Shown piece by piece: positions 33,620 through 42,661 of a stretch of DNA of 64,000 nt (position 1 is its first letter; the number at the start of each line of letters is the position of its first letter). This DNA comes from an uncultured Cytophagaceae bacterium (GTDB lineage Bacteria; Bacteroidota; Bacteroidia; Cytophagales; Spirosomataceae). The notes under the pieces are model-generated. The model had not been told where the DNA came from and ran no database searches. It saw nothing but the letters and a program-made list of their open reading frames with translations. The position numbers and the translations under genes are program-made. The DNA lies in NCBI GenBank assembly GCA_903907745.1, contig CAIVPF010000063.1, forward strand, positions 1 through 64,000, read 5' to 3'.

Positions 33620-36547
33620 ATGCGTTACAAAAGTGCCATTATTTGGCTGTCTACGATTATTTCAGCCTTATGTATTTTCTTCCTTTCCTTTACTTGGAAA
33701 GCCGACAAATTAAGAGATCAAGCCCAAGCTTATGCCACAAGCAAAGACGGGAAATATGATCCAGCGAAACGTTTACATTACATTGATTCTCTTTGGAAAC
33801 AACCCGTGTATTTAGGATATACGTTTCAAGAGGTAACTCAATATGCCTTGCACAAAGGTTTGGACTTAGAAGGTGGTTTACATGCCGTATTGGAGGTTTC
33901 TCCAATCGAGATTTTGCGTGCTCTTTCTGGAAAAAGTAATGACCCTAATTTTGAAAAAGCGTTGGTGCAAGCGAGTGCTAAATTAGCGAGTTCGAATAAG
34001 CCGTTCAACGAGTTATTCTATGATGAATTTGCTGCGGTAGCTCCCAATCAAACTTTAGCCTCCGTTTTTGCGAACTCGGTGAACCGTGGGAAAATCAGTT
34101 CTACGTCGTCTGATTCTCAGGTCAAAAAAGTAATTGACGCGGAGATTGATGGGGCTGTGGATCGGGTTTACAAGATTATTCAAGCACGTATAGATAAGTT
34201 TGGAGTAGCGAATCCGAATATCCAACGTCTTCCGGGTTCTAATCGAATCCAAGTGGAATTACCAGGCGTAGATAATCCAGAGCGCGCGCGTAAATTATTG
34301 TCGGGTGCGGCGAAATTGGAGTTTATCGAGTGTTTTGAATTAAATGAATATGGCACGGGCTTAAATGCATTGGGTGCTTTGTTAGATCAAGAAGCGAAGG
34401 CGCCAGCGGTGGCGGCTACGGCATTGGCTCCGGCGGCGAAGGATACGGCGACGAATTCGTTGGCATCTCAATTAGCAAAACCAGCGGCAAAAGATTCAGG
34501 GAAAGCGAAGGCAGATACGTCGGCAGGTTCGGCTTTGACTAAATTATTTTTGCCATTAGGAAATGGGATTGGGGTGTATCGGAAAGATACGGCGCGGGTG
34601 AATAGTTTGTTTCGTCGGGCAGATGTGAAGGCATTTTTCCCAGCGAATTTAACATTTGCTTGGGCTGCGAAAGGAATTCCGGCGACGAATGGGGATGAGA
34701 TTTTGACGTTGGAGGCTTTGAAGAAGGCGGAAGGTCAATCGGCTCCTTTAGAAGGAGATGTGATTACGGATGCGGCGCAGGATTTTGATCAAGCGGGTCG
34801 TGCGGAAGTAACGATGGCGATGAATGGAACGGGTGCTCGTATTTGGAAAAACTTGACGGGTGCGAATGTGGGTCGTCGGATTGCGATTGTTTTAGATGGT
34901 TATGTGTATTCAGCGCCAGTAATTAATGGTGAAATTGGAGGAGGTCGTTCGTCGATTTCAGGAAGTTTCACGGTGGAAGAGGCGAAAGATTTAGCGAATG
35001 TGTTGAAGGCAGGTAAATTACCTGCGCCGACGCGTATAGTGGAGGATGCTTTCATTGGGCCATCCTTAGGAGCGGAGTCGATTAATCAAGGCTATATGTC
35101 CATGTTATTTGGATTGTTATTGGTGATTGTGTTTATGGTGGGTTATTATGGCACACCGGGTTGGATGGCGAATTTGGCCTTGTTCTTCAACTTATTCTTT
35201 ATCGCGGGTGTCTTAGTTCAAATCCAAGCGGCCTTGACCTTGCCGGGTATTGCGGGTATTGTGTTGACATTGGGTATGGCGGTGGATGCGAACGTATTGA
35301 TTAATGAGCGTATTCGGGAGGAATTGCATAAAGGGAAAGGATTGTTGGAAGCGATTCAATTAGGTTATGAGAAGGCCTTAAGTGCGATTTTGGATGGTAA
35401 CATTACGACGATTTTGGTGGGTGTTATTTTGATTATTTTCGGTTCTGGATCGGTGAAAGGATTTGGGGTGACTTTGTGTATTGGTTTGGTGACGTCGGTA
35501 TTTACGGCGGTGTACATTTCGCATATTTTGATTGATTGGATGGCGAAACGTGCGATTAAGGCGGGTAAGGAGAAGGAGATGACATTTGAGACATTCATTT
35601 CACGTGATTTGTTCAAAGGCATGAATTTCGATTTCATTGGAAAACGTAAATATTCATATGTATTTTCATGGGCCTTGATTTTAATTGGTGCTGCGGTTTT
35701 GTTTATGCAGGGAGGATTTAATTTGGGGGTAGACTTCAAAGGAGGTCGTTCGTATGTGGTGGAATTTGCTCAACCGGTAGAAGCTGGAAAAGTGAAAGAA
35801 GCTTTATCTGACGATTTCAAAGGCAAAGGTGTGGAGGTGAAAACGTTTAATGGCGCGAGCAAATTAAAAGTAACGACTGCCTATTTAGTGGAGGATGAGT
35901 CGATGACGGCTAATGCGACTGTTCGTGGGGCATTAGAAAATGGCTTGAAGGAATTTGCGGGTAATTCGCCTACGATTGTTTCTGAATCCAAAGTAGGAGC
36001 TACGGTGGCGGATGATATTTTGATGCAATCGTATTTGTCGATTTTCTATGCTTTGATAGCGATCTTTATTTATATTTTGATTCGCTTCCGTAAGTGGCAG
36101 TATTCGTTGGGAGGAATTGTGGCCTTGTTGCATGATACCTTGGTTGTGATGGGTATGGTCGGTATTGCTCGTTTATTTGGTTTTGAGTTAGAGGTAGACC
36201 AAGTATTTATTGCGGCGATTTTGACGGTGATTGGATATTCGATTAATGATACGGTGGTTGTATTTGACCGTATTCGTGAGGAAATCGGGGTGAATCCGGA
36301 TTTGGGCAATAAGGAATTGATGATTAAGACGATTAATGAATCGATTAATCATACGATGTCGAGAACGGTGATGACGGCGACTACTGTATTTTTGGTGGTG
36401 ACGGTGTTATTGTTTTTTGGAGGAGATGTATTGCGAGGATTCTCGTTTGCGATGTTTGTTGGGGTTGTATTTGGTGCATATTCTTCTATTTTTGTAGCGG
36501 CGCCTATTGTGATTGACTTTGCTTCGAAACCTAAAACAAAGAAATAA
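33620..36547 (+). CDS. secDF: SecDF fusion, protein-export membrane protein
   Basis: 975 residues, SecD and SecF fused as is usual in Bacteroidota. After an N-terminal membrane helix, the first periplasmic domain has GLDLEGGLHAVLEV and VELPGVDNPERA, with an Ala/Lys/Asp-rich low-complexity insert at about 255-305. The SecD membrane block has GIVLTLGMAVDANVLINERI. The SecF half begins near 670 and has NLGVDFKGGRSYVVEF and AAILTVIGYSINDTVVVFDRIRE. SecDF uses proton motive force to pull translocating proteins through SecYEG. A hairpin after the stop (36553-36582) probably terminates it. Confidence 0.96.
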   Translation: MRYKSAIIWLSTIISALCIFFLSFTWKADKLRDQAQAYATSKDGKYDPAKRLHYIDSLWKQPVYLGYTFQEVTQYALHKGLDLEGGLHAVLEVSPIEILRALSGKSNDPNFEKALVQASAKLASSNKPFNELFYDEFAAVAPNQTLASVFANSVNRGKISSTSSDSQVKKVIDAEIDGAVDRVYKIIQARIDKFGVANPNIQRLPGSNRIQVELPGVDNPERARKLLSGAAKLEFIECFELNEYGTGLNALGALLDQEAKAPAVAATALAPAAKDTATNSLASQLAKPAAKDSGKAKADTSAGSALTKLFLPLGNGIGVYRKDTARVNSLFRRADVKAFFPANLTFAWAAKGIPATNGDEILTLEALKKAEGQSAPLEGDVITDAAQDFDQAGRAEVTMAMNGTGARIWKNLTGANVGRRIAIVLDGYVYSAPVINGEIGGGRSSISGSFTVEEAKDLANVLKAGKLPAPTRIVEDAFIGPSLGAESINQGYMSMLFGLLLVIVFMVGYYGTPGWMANLALFFNLFFIAGVLVQIQAALTLPGIAGIVLTLGMAVDANVLINERIREELHKGKGLLEAIQLGYEKALSAILDGNITTILVGVILIIFGSGSVKGFGVTLCIGLVTSVFTAVYISHILIDWMAKRAIKAGKEKEMTFETFISRDLFKGMNFDFIGKRKYSYVFSWALILIGAAVLFMQGGFNLGVDFKGGRSYVVEFAQPVEAGKVKEALSDDFKGKGVEVKTFNGASKLKVTTAYLVEDESMTANATVRGALENGLKEFAGNSPTIVSESKVGATVADDILMQSYLSIFYALIAIFIYILIRFRKWQYSLGGIVALLHDTLVVMGMVGIARLFGFELEVDQVFIAAILTVIGYSINDTVVVFDRIREEIGVNPDLGNKELMIKTINESINHTMSRTVMTATTVFLVVTVLLFFGGDVLRGFSFAMFVGVVFGAYSSIFVAAPIVIDFASKPKTKK

Positions 36548-36552
36548 GGTCG

Positions 36553-36590
36553 ATGCCGGTGGTCATAAAAGGTCGCCGGCATTTATATTT
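36553..36590 (+). terminator. Probable terminator after secDF
   Basis: ATGCCGG (36553-36559) pairs with CCGGCAT (36576-36582), followed by TTATATTTC, starting 6 bases after the secDF stop. The loop is long and the T-rich tail is short, so the call is moderate. Confidence 0.5.
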
Positions 36591-36610
36591 CATCTTAAAC
36601 TTTATAAACT

Positions 36611-38086
36611 ATGAACAACAGTATTTGGAGAAAAAAACCGATGCATATGTTTGAGCAGGACATGCAAAAAAGTGAGCTCAAGCGTGTATTAGGTAAATGG
36701 AGTTTGACGGCGATTGGGATCGGCGCGATTATTGGTGGGGGTGTATTTGTGTTAACGGGAACGGCGGCGCATTTTCATGCGGGTCCTGCTTTGGCGCTTT
36801 CCTTTATTATTGCGGGTATAGGCTGTATTTTTGCGGCATTGTGTTATGCGGAATTTGCGGCGATGTTGCCGGTGGAGGGAAGTGCGTATGCGTATGCTTA
36901 TGGAACGGTGGGTGAATTATTTGCTTGGATTATTGGTTGGGGTTTGATTTTGGAATATGCGATGGGAGCGATGACGGTGGCGGTGAGTTGGTCTGGTTAT
37001 TTTAATAAGTTGCTGCATTTATTTGGGGTGCATTTGCCGGCTACGTTGACGAATGACCCGATTTCGGCGGGGGCTTTGTTGAATAATAGTGAGGGTCCGG
37101 TGATGTCGGTGAATTTGCCGGCATTGGTGATTGTGTGGTTTGTGACGTGGATATTGGTGAAGGGGATTAAAGAGGCGGCGAGTGCGAATAATTTGATTGT
37201 GGTATTAAAAGTGGCGGTGATTTTATTTGTGATTATTATGGGTGCTTTTTACATCGATGTGGCGAATTGGACTCCATTTATTCCGGAGGAGACCTTGGTG
37301 AAGCATGAGAATGGGGATATGCTTCCGGCTTATGGTTGGGGTGGTATTATTTCGGGGGCATCGGCGATTTTCTTTGCGTATATTGGATTTGATGCGGTTT
37401 CGACCCAGGCGGGAGAGGCGATTAATCCGAAGAAAGATATGCCCTTTGCGATTATTGCATCGTTGTTGATTTGTACGGTATTGTACATTGCGGTTTCCTT
37501 GGTATTGACGGGGATGATTAATTACAAAGATATTACGGGGGATGCGTTGAAGGCGCCGGTGGCGTTTGCATTTGATCATGTGGGCCAGCCTTGGGCGGTA
37601 TTTGTGATAACGGCGGCGGCGACGGCAGGGTTGTTGTCGGTGATGTTAGTGATGATGTTAGGTCAAACGCGTGTCTTTTTGGGTATGGCGAAGGATGGTT
37701 TATTGCCAAAATTCTTTGCAGAGGTGCATCCTAAGTTTAAGACGCCGTGGAAGTCGACGATATTAGTGGGCGCTGTGGTTTCTGTGGTGGCTGGATTTAC
37801 GCCGATTTCATTGTTGGGTGATATGACTAGTTTTGGAACTTTATTTGCTTTTACGATGGTATGTTTGGCGGTTTGGATTTTACGTTTTCGTGATCCGAAT
37901 CGGGATCGTCCGTTTAAGGTGAGTGGTTTGAATATTGTGGCGCCGTTGGGAATTTTGGTGAATACCTTTTTGATTTTGAATTTGGGTCGTACGGCACAAA
38001 TTTTCGCGATGCTTTGGTTGTTTTTCGGCTTGTTTGTTTACTTCCTTTATGGAAGGCCGAAGTCTCATTTAAATACGAGAGAGTAA
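36611..38086 (+). CDS. APC-superfamily amino-acid permease
   Basis: 491 residues with about 12 membrane helices. TAIGIGAIIGGGVFVLTGTAA in helix 1 is the unwound substrate-binding segment of the CAT/APC family, and ALCYAEFAAMLPVEGSAYAYAYGTVGE is the helix 2-3 signature. GFDAVSTQAGEAINPKKDMP is the conserved mid-protein loop. It imports or exchanges amino acids, with the family being mainly cationic; the specific substrate is not readable. No gene partner: an intrinsic terminator follows directly, then a repeat array. Confidence 0.92.
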   Translation: MNNSIWRKKPMHMFEQDMQKSELKRVLGKWSLTAIGIGAIIGGGVFVLTGTAAHFHAGPALALSFIIAGIGCIFAALCYAEFAAMLPVEGSAYAYAYGTVGELFAWIIGWGLILEYAMGAMTVAVSWSGYFNKLLHLFGVHLPATLTNDPISAGALLNNSEGPVMSVNLPALVIVWFVTWILVKGIKEAASANNLIVVLKVAVILFVIIMGAFYIDVANWTPFIPEETLVKHENGDMLPAYGWGGIISGASAIFFAYIGFDAVSTQAGEAINPKKDMPFAIIASLLICTVLYIAVSLVLTGMINYKDITGDALKAPVAFAFDHVGQPWAVFVITAAATAGLLSVMLVMMLGQTRVFLGMAKDGLLPKFFAEVHPKFKTPWKSTILVGAVVSVVAGFTPISLLGDMTSFGTLFAFTMVCLAVWILRFRDPNRDRPFKVSGLNIVAPLGILVNTFLILNLGRTAQIFAMLWLFFGLFVYFLYGRPKSHLNTRE

Positions 38087-38090
38087 TTGG

Positions 38091-38117
38091 AAAAGCCCCC
38101 GAGATCGGGGGCTTTTT
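38091..38117 (+). terminator. Strong rho-independent terminator after the permease
   Basis: AAAAGCCCCCGA (38091-38102) and TCGGGGGCTTTT (38105-38116) are perfect 12-base arms followed by a T-run, five bases after the permease stop. Confidence 0.92.
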
Positions 38118-38132
38118 TTATGGGGTGGAATT

Positions 38133-38244
38133 TTTGGCAATCCTGGGTGGTGGAATTTTTGGCAATCCTGGGTGGTGGAATTTTTGGTAATCCTAGGTGG
38201 TGGAATCTTTGGCAATCCCTTGGTGGTGGAATCTTTGGCAATCC
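38133..38244 (+). repeat. Five tandem 25-bp units
   Basis: TTTGGCAATCC starts at 38133, 38158, 38183 (variant GGTAATCC), 38208 and 38234, so the period is 25, 25, 25, 26. Between the heads is a G-rich tail of the form TGGGTGGTGGAAT. The last head is also the left arm of module copy 1. Confidence 0.92.
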
Positions 38245-38382
38245 TTCACATTTTATTTGGATTCGCCTTTCACTTGCGAGGTTTGCCAAAGTTAACCTCA
38301 AGAATTCCAAGCTCAGGGAGAACCTTTGTCAAACCTTGATACTTTCGTGTATTTAAACCTCACTGGCTGAGGATTGACAAAG
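38233..38382 (+). repeat. Double-hairpin module, array 1, copy 1
   Basis: Hairpin A: CTTTGGCAATCC (38233-38244), 35-base loop, GGTTTGCCAAAG (38280-38291). A 32-base spacer follows. Hairpin B: CTTTGTCAAACC (38324-38335), 35-base loop, GGATTGACAAAG (38371-38382). Both stems have one unpaired position, T.T in A and A.A in B. Confidence 0.88.
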
Positions 38383-38477
38383 TTTACCCCTTTGGCAATC
38401 CGTGGCGGTCTTTGGCAATCCGTGGCGGTCTTTGGCAATCCGTGGCGGAATCTTTGGCAATCCTGGGGTGGTGGAAT

Positions 38478-38627
38478 CTTTGGCAATCCTTCACACTTTA
38501 TTTGGATTCACCTTTCACTTGCGAGGTTTGCCAAAGTTAACCTCAATAACTCCAAGCTCAGGGAGAACCTTTGTCAAACCTTGATACTTTCGTGTATTTA
38601 AACCTCACTGGCTGAGGTTTGCCAAAG
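38478..38627 (+). repeat. Double-hairpin module, array 1, copy 2
   Basis: Same length (150 bp), loops and spacer as copy 1, 245 bases downstream; I count 144 of 150 identical. Hairpin A arms at 38478-38489 and 38525-38536; hairpin B arms at 38569-38580 and 38616-38627. The last arm is GGTTTGCCAAAG, the hairpin A form, instead of GGATTGACAAAG, which leaves a single mismatch with its partner at a different position. Confidence 0.88.
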
Positions 38628-38690
38628 GGTTTGGTTTGCCAAAGGTCTAGTTTACCAAACCTTGCGCATTCTTTTCTCAAGATTTTGGCG

Positions 38691-38698
38691 TATTTTTG
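38691..38698 (+). promoter_or_regulatory. -7 promoter box for prfC
   Basis: TATTTTTG matches TAnnTTTG 17 bases before the prfC ATG, immediately after the repeat array. The array therefore lies upstream of the promoter instead of in the prfC leader. Confidence 0.5.
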
Positions 38699-38715
38699 TG
38701 GCTTGATTAGATACT

Positions 38716-40308
38716 ATGCAGAAGCTGGAAGCTGAAATTGCCAAACGAAGGACCTTTGGGATTATCTCACACCCGGATGCGGGAAAAACAACCTTGACGG
38801 AGAAATTGCTCCTTTTTGGGGGTGCGATTCAAACGGCAGGGGCGGTCAAATCGAATAAAATCAAGAAAGGCGCAACGTCCGATTTCATGGAAATCGAGCG
38901 CCAAAGGGGTATTTCCGTAGCGACCTCCGTGATGACCTTTGAATATAACGATGTTAAAATCAATATCTTGGATACGCCGGGTCACAAGGATTTTGCGGAG
39001 GATACCTATCGGACCTTGACGGCAGTTGATTCAGTGATTTTGGTTATTGATTGTGTGAAGGGGGTGGAGGAACAGACGGAGCGATTGATGGAGGTGTGCC
39101 GAATGCGAAAAACCCCAGTGATTATTTTTATCAATAAGATGGATCGTGAGGGTCGAAATCCCTTTGATTTATTGGATGAATTGGAACAAAAATTAGGCAT
39201 TTCGGTACGGCCTTTGACCTGGCCGATTAATATGGGTCAAAATTTTAAGGGAGTTTATCATTTGTTGGATCGTTCATTAAATCTATTTTCGGCCAATAAA
39301 ACGAAGATTGAAAAGAATGTAGTATCTGTAGATATCGCAAGTCCTGAATTGGATGCGCGGGTGGGAGCGCGAGATGCGGCGCAATTGCGGGAGGATGTGG
39401 ATTTGATCGAAGGGGTTTATGAGCCATTTGATCGGTCGGATTATTTATCGGCAGATTTGGCACCCGTGTTTTTTGGTTCCGCGGTGAATAATTTTGGGAT
39501 TCAGGAGTTATTGGACACCTTTACAAAAATCGCTCCATCGACACAGGCACGCGCCACGGATATTCGATTGGTTCAGCCGGAGGAAAAAAAATTCACGGGA
39601 TTTGTGTTTAAGATACATGCGAATTTGGATCCCAAACATCGGGATCGAATTGCATTTTTGCGGATATGTTCGGGGGTGTTTCATCGGAATACGTTTTACC
39701 AACATATACGCTTGAAAAAAAATGTCCGTTTTGCGAATCCCTATAATTTTATGGCGCAGGACAAAGAAGTCGTGGAAGAGGGATTCCCAGGTGATGTGAT
39801 AGGATTATATGATACGGGGACCTTTAAGATTGGGGATACCTTGACGGAGGGTGAGGTGCTGAATTACCAAGGTATTCCGAGTTTTTCACCGGAGATATTT
39901 AAGGAATTGATCAATTTAGATCCGATGAAATCGAAGCAATTGGAGAAAGGCATAGATCAATTAACCGATGAAGGGGTGGCTCAATTATTTACCCAACCGC
40001 AACTAGGCAATCGGAAAATTGTAGGTACAGTGGGTGATTTGCAATATGAAGTGATTCAATACCGCCTAGAACATGAGTATGGGGCGAAATGTCGGTTTGA
40101 TGGGATGTCGGTGACGAAAGCCTGTTGGATTACCTCCGAAGATCCTAAAAAGCTTCAAGAATTTGTTCGCTTAAAAGGACAAAACATTGCCCAAGATAAG
40201 GATGGTAATTATGTGTTTTTGGCGGAATCCGACTGGATTTTGCGGATGAATCAAACGAATAATCCGGAAATTATATTTCATTTTACCTCGGAGTTCAAAT
40301 TGGCCTAA
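38716..40308 (+). CDS. prfC: Peptide chain release factor 3
   Basis: 530 residues, standard length. GTPase motifs are in order: G1 SHPDAGKTT at 18-26, G2 region [15 protein letters not shown]3 DTPGH at 85-89, G4 NKMD at 139-142. [14 protein letters not shown] and [15 protein letters not shown] are RF3-specific. RF3 removes RF1/RF2 from the ribosome after peptide release. It stands alone, flanked on both sides by repeat arrays, and converges with the phosphohexomutase gene. Confidence 0.96.
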   Translation: MQKLEAEIAKRRTFGIISHPDAGKTTLTEKLLLFGGAIQTAGAVKSNKIKKGATSDFMEIERQRGISVATSVMTFEYNDVKINILDTPGHKDFAEDTYRTLTAVDSVILVIDCVKGVEEQTERLMEVCRMRKTPVIIFINKMDREGRNPFDLLDELEQKLGISVRPLTWPINMGQNFKGVYHLLDRSLNLFSANKTKIEKNVVSVDIASPELDARVGARDAAQLREDVDLIEGVYEPFDRSDYLSADLAPVFFGSAVNNFGIQELLDTFTKIAPSTQARATDIRLVQPEEKKFTGFVFKIHANLDPKHRDRIAFLRICSGVFHRNTFYQHIRLKKNVRFANPYNFMAQDKEVVEEGFPGDVIGLYDTGTFKIGDTLTEGEVLNYQGIPSFSPEIFKELINLDPMKSKQLEKGIDQLTDEGVAQLFTQPQLGNRKIVGTVGDLQYEVIQYRLEHEYGAKCRFDGMSVTKACWITSEDPKKLQEFVRLKGQNIAQDKDGNYVFLAESDWILRMNQTNNPEIIFHFTSEFKLA

Positions 40309-40333
40309 GGCCCATTGGCAATCAGGTGGTATC

Positions 40334-40403
40334 TTTGGCAATCCGGCGGTATCTTTGGCAATCCGGCGGTATTTTGGCAATCCGGCGGTATCTTTGGCAA
40401 TCC
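40334..40403 (+). repeat. Four tandem 20-bp units
   Basis: TTTGGCAATCC starts at 40334, 40354, 40373 and 40393, period 20, 19, 20, with tail GGCGGTATC. A degenerate unit precedes at 40314. The second set starts at 40549, 40569 and 40589, also period 20. Confidence 0.9.
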
Positions 40404-40539
40404 TCTCCAATTCAGTTTGAAGACATATTTTGCTGGCAAGGTTTGCCAAAGTTAATCTCGCGACACTACACTTCCCAACCTTTGTCAAACCTCGCAACGC
40501 ATCCGTATAAGTGATTTGAAAGGGTAAGGATTGACAAAG
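40392..40539 (+). repeat. Double-hairpin module, array 2, copy 1
   Basis: Hairpin A: CTTTGGCAATCC (40392-40403), 36-base loop, GGTTTGCCAAAG (40440-40451). A 28-base spacer follows. Hairpin B: CTTTGTCAAACC (40480-40491), 36-base loop, GGATTGACAAAG (40528-40539). The arms are identical to array 1, while loop sequences are unrelated at a glance. Confidence 0.88.
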
Positions 40540-40587
40540 TTTACTCCCTTTGGCAATCCGGTGGTATTTTTGGCAATCCGGCGGTAT

Positions 40588-40735
40588 CTTTGGCAATCCT
40601 CTCCAATTCAGTTTGAAGACATATTTTGCTGGCAAGGTTTGCCAAAGTTAATCTCGCGACACTACACTTCCCAACCTTTGTCAAACCTCGCAACACATCC
40701 GTATAAGTAATTTGAAAGGCTAAGGATTGACAAAG
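40588..40735 (+). repeat. Double-hairpin module, array 2, copy 2
   Basis: 148 bp, 196 bases downstream of copy 1, with 145 of 148 identical by my count; the three changes are all in the loop of hairpin B. Arms: 40588-40599 with 40636-40647, and 40676-40687 with 40724-40735. Confidence 0.88.
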
Positions 40736-40740
40736 GTATC

Positions 40741-42483
40741 CTACACCAAATTCAAATCCCTTTGAATCATCTTCACTTTATCCTGCAATTGAGAAAAAGT
40801 TACATCAAAATCCCCAGCTGACGCCAAAGCGGCATTGACCGATACATAAAATTTAATCTTTGGCTCCGTGCCCGATGGACGCGCGGAAACTTTGGAACCA
40901 TCCGCTAAAATCAATTGAATCACGTTCGATGCCTCTATACCCCGACCCACCGGAATAGCGCTCACCGCACCCGTCTCTAAATCGGTCGACGTAAGTCCCT
41001 CATAATCCAATACCCGAACCGGTTTCGAACCAGCCACCGAAGCCGGTACATTCGAGCGCAAATTCATCATCATTTGTTTAATCTCCTCCGCCCCAGCCTT
41101 TCCTTTTTTAGTCAAGGAGATCAGCCCCTCGTAATAAAAATTATTCTCCATGTACATTTCAGCCAAGAAATCGAACAAGGACAGCCCCTGATCTTTCGCA
41201 TATGCCGTCAATTCTGCTATCATCGCACAGGATGCCACCGCATCTTTATCCCGCACCGCATCGCCGATCAAATAGCCATACGATTCCTCACCCCCTCCTA
41301 AAAATCGCTCTTTGCCCTCTAATTCCCGAATTACCTGCGCAATAAATTTAAACCCCGTCAGTGTATTGTAACAAGGCACCCCTCGTTTAGCACACATTTT
41401 GTCAATCAAATCCGTAGTCACAATCGTTTTGGCCACAAATTCATTGCCTTTCAATGGACTCACTCTAAGTAAATAATATATAATCAAACTGGCCATTTGG
41501 TTTCCGTTCAATAATTGCCATTCGCCCGTCGGACTCTTCACCGCCGCTCCCACTCGGTCCGCATCAGGATCTGTCGCAATCACCAAATCCGCATCCAATT
41601 CCTTCGCCTTGTTCAATGCCAAAGTCATCGCTTCTTTTTCCTCTGGATTGGGATACACAACTGTAGGGAAATTCCCATTCGGTTCCGCTTGTTCCGCCAC
41701 CACATGTACCGCCTCGAAACCTAATAGCGCCAATGCCTTAGGCACCAAGGTTATTCCCGTGCCATGAATGGGAGAAAACACGATTTTAAGGTCTTTTTGG
41801 CGTTTGATGACTTCGGGTTGCCGACAATTCGTACGAATCGTTTTTAAATATGCCTCATCGATCGACTCATCCAACATATGCAATAAGTCAGGATTTCCCT
41901 CAAATTTTATATCTGTGATACTTTGAATCGCATTTACCTCCGCCACGATGTTTTTGTCATGCGGCGCTACGACCTGAGATCCATCAGACCAATAGGCCTT
42001 GTAGCCATTGTATTCCTTCGGATTGTGTGAAGCCGTAATGACTAAACCGGCTTGGCAACCTAAATGTCGAACCGTAAAGGACAATTGTGGCGTCGGCCGA
42101 AGCGCAGGAAATAAATACACTTCAATGCCATTTGCCGTAAAAATATCGGCAGCAATACGAGTGAATTCAGGTGAATTATTACGTGAATCATGCGCGATAG
42201 CAACTTTGATGTTTTGGCCCGGAAGACTTTTCAATAAGTAATTGGCAAATCCTTGCGTCGCTGCACCCACCGTGTAACGGTTCATACGATTACACCCCAC
42301 ACCCATTTCGCCACGCATTCCCCCTGTCCCGAATTCCAAAGATTTATAAAATGAATCCGTCAGCGTCGTCTGGTCCCCCTTTTCTAAGAGTCCCTGCAAG
42401 ATGGATTTTGTTTCTACATCATATGGGCCAGAAAGCCATTGGTCGATGTTTTTTTGAGTAATTGCGTCGAAAGTGGTTAACAT
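40741..42483 (-). CDS. Phosphohexomutase (phosphoglucomutase/phosphomannomutase family)
   Basis: 580 residues, the long PgcA/PGM2-like form. The phosphoserine loop TASHNPKEYNGYK has S152, the metal loop DPDADR is at 305-310, the sugar-specificity loop is GGGEESYGY, and the phosphate-binding loop ARPSGTEPKIKFY is near the C-terminus. It interconverts hexose 1- and 6-phosphates through a bisphosphate, feeding nucleotide-sugar synthesis; glucose, mannose or both is undecided. Convergent with prfC across repeat array 2. The upstream region to 42661 is AT-rich. Confidence 0.93.
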   Translation of the reverse strand: MLTTFDAITQKNIDQWLSGPYDVETKSILQGLLEKGDQTTLTDSFYKSLEFGTGGMRGEMGVGCNRMNRYTVGAATQGFANYLLKSLPGQNIKVAIAHDSRNNSPEFTRIAADIFTANGIEVYLFPALRPTPQLSFTVRHLGCQAGLVITASHNPKEYNGYKAYWSDGSQVVAPHDKNIVAEVNAIQSITDIKFEGNPDLLHMLDESIDEAYLKTIRTNCRQPEVIKRQKDLKIVFSPIHGTGITLVPKALALLGFEAVHVVAEQAEPNGNFPTVVYPNPEEKEAMTLALNKAKELDADLVIATDPDADRVGAAVKSPTGEWQLLNGNQMASLIIYYLLRVSPLKGNEFVAKTIVTTDLIDKMCAKRGVPCYNTLTGFKFIAQVIRELEGKERFLGGGEESYGYLIGDAVRDKDAVASCAMIAELTAYAKDQGLSLFDFLAEMYMENNFYYEGLISLTKKGKAGAEEIKQMMMNLRSNVPASVAGSKPVRVLDYEGLTSTDLETGAVSAIPVGRGIEASNVIQLILADGSKVSARPSGTEPKIKFYVSVNAALASAGDFDVTFSQLQDKVKMIQRDLNLV

Positions 42484-42590
42484 TAAATTGAATTTGGTAA
42501 ATTATAAATTTAAAGAATTTTGTAAAGATAATTTTTAATTGGTTTTTTATCGCGCTCAATAAATGATAAATTTAAGATTCAAATTTTGCA

Positions 42591-42608
42591 TTTTTTGAAT
42601 TCAAAAAA
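42591..42608. promoter_or_regulatory. Perfect AT-rich palindrome in a divergent intergenic region
   Basis: TTTTTTGAATTCAAAAAA reads the same on both strands. It lies in the 178-base AT-rich gap between the phosphohexomutase gene (minus) and an AT-rich methyltransferase gene (plus). It may be an operator, but AT-rich sequence yields such palindromes by chance fairly often. Confidence 0.3.
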
Positions 42609-42661
42609 CGAGATTGTTCTAATTAGTCATAAAACGTGTATTAAGAGGAATTTAAATCAAA

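Larger units (their letters stand above)
38118..38660. repeat. Compound repeat array 1 (tandem units plus two double-hairpin modules)
   Basis: The whole region between the permease terminator and the prfC promoter is repeats. Order: five 25-bp direct units (38133-38244), module copy 1 (38233-38382), five further TTTGGCAATCC units at 38391-38489 spaced 20, 20, 22 and 26, module copy 2 (38478-38627), then a tail containing GGTTTGCCAAAGG and TTTACCAAACC. Translated frames across it are Trp/Gly/Phe-rich and repetitive and are not credible proteins. Confidence 0.9.
40314..40736. repeat. Compound repeat array 2 (tandem units plus two double-hairpin modules)
   Basis: Fills the gap between the convergent prfC and phosphohexomutase genes. 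Order: degenerate unit at 40314, four 20-bp direct units (40334-40403), module copy 1 (40392-40539), three 20-bp units (40549-40599), module copy 2 (40588-40735). The module ends 5 bases before the phosphohexomutase stop codon. Architecture equals array 1, although loops and tandem tails differ in sequence. Confidence 0.9.

Noticed and set aside
38087-38601. Trp/Gly-rich short frames across array 1
   Set aside because: They are translations of the tandem DNA repeats and break at module borders.
38133-40735. CRISPR array
   Set aside because: Repeat units are only 20-25 bp and directly adjacent without unique spacers; loops are duplicated, and no cas genes are present.
42484-42661. Riboswitch upstream of the phosphohexomutase or methyltransferase gene
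   Set aside because: The region is plain AT-rich sequence with one palindrome; no conserved riboswitch core was recognised.
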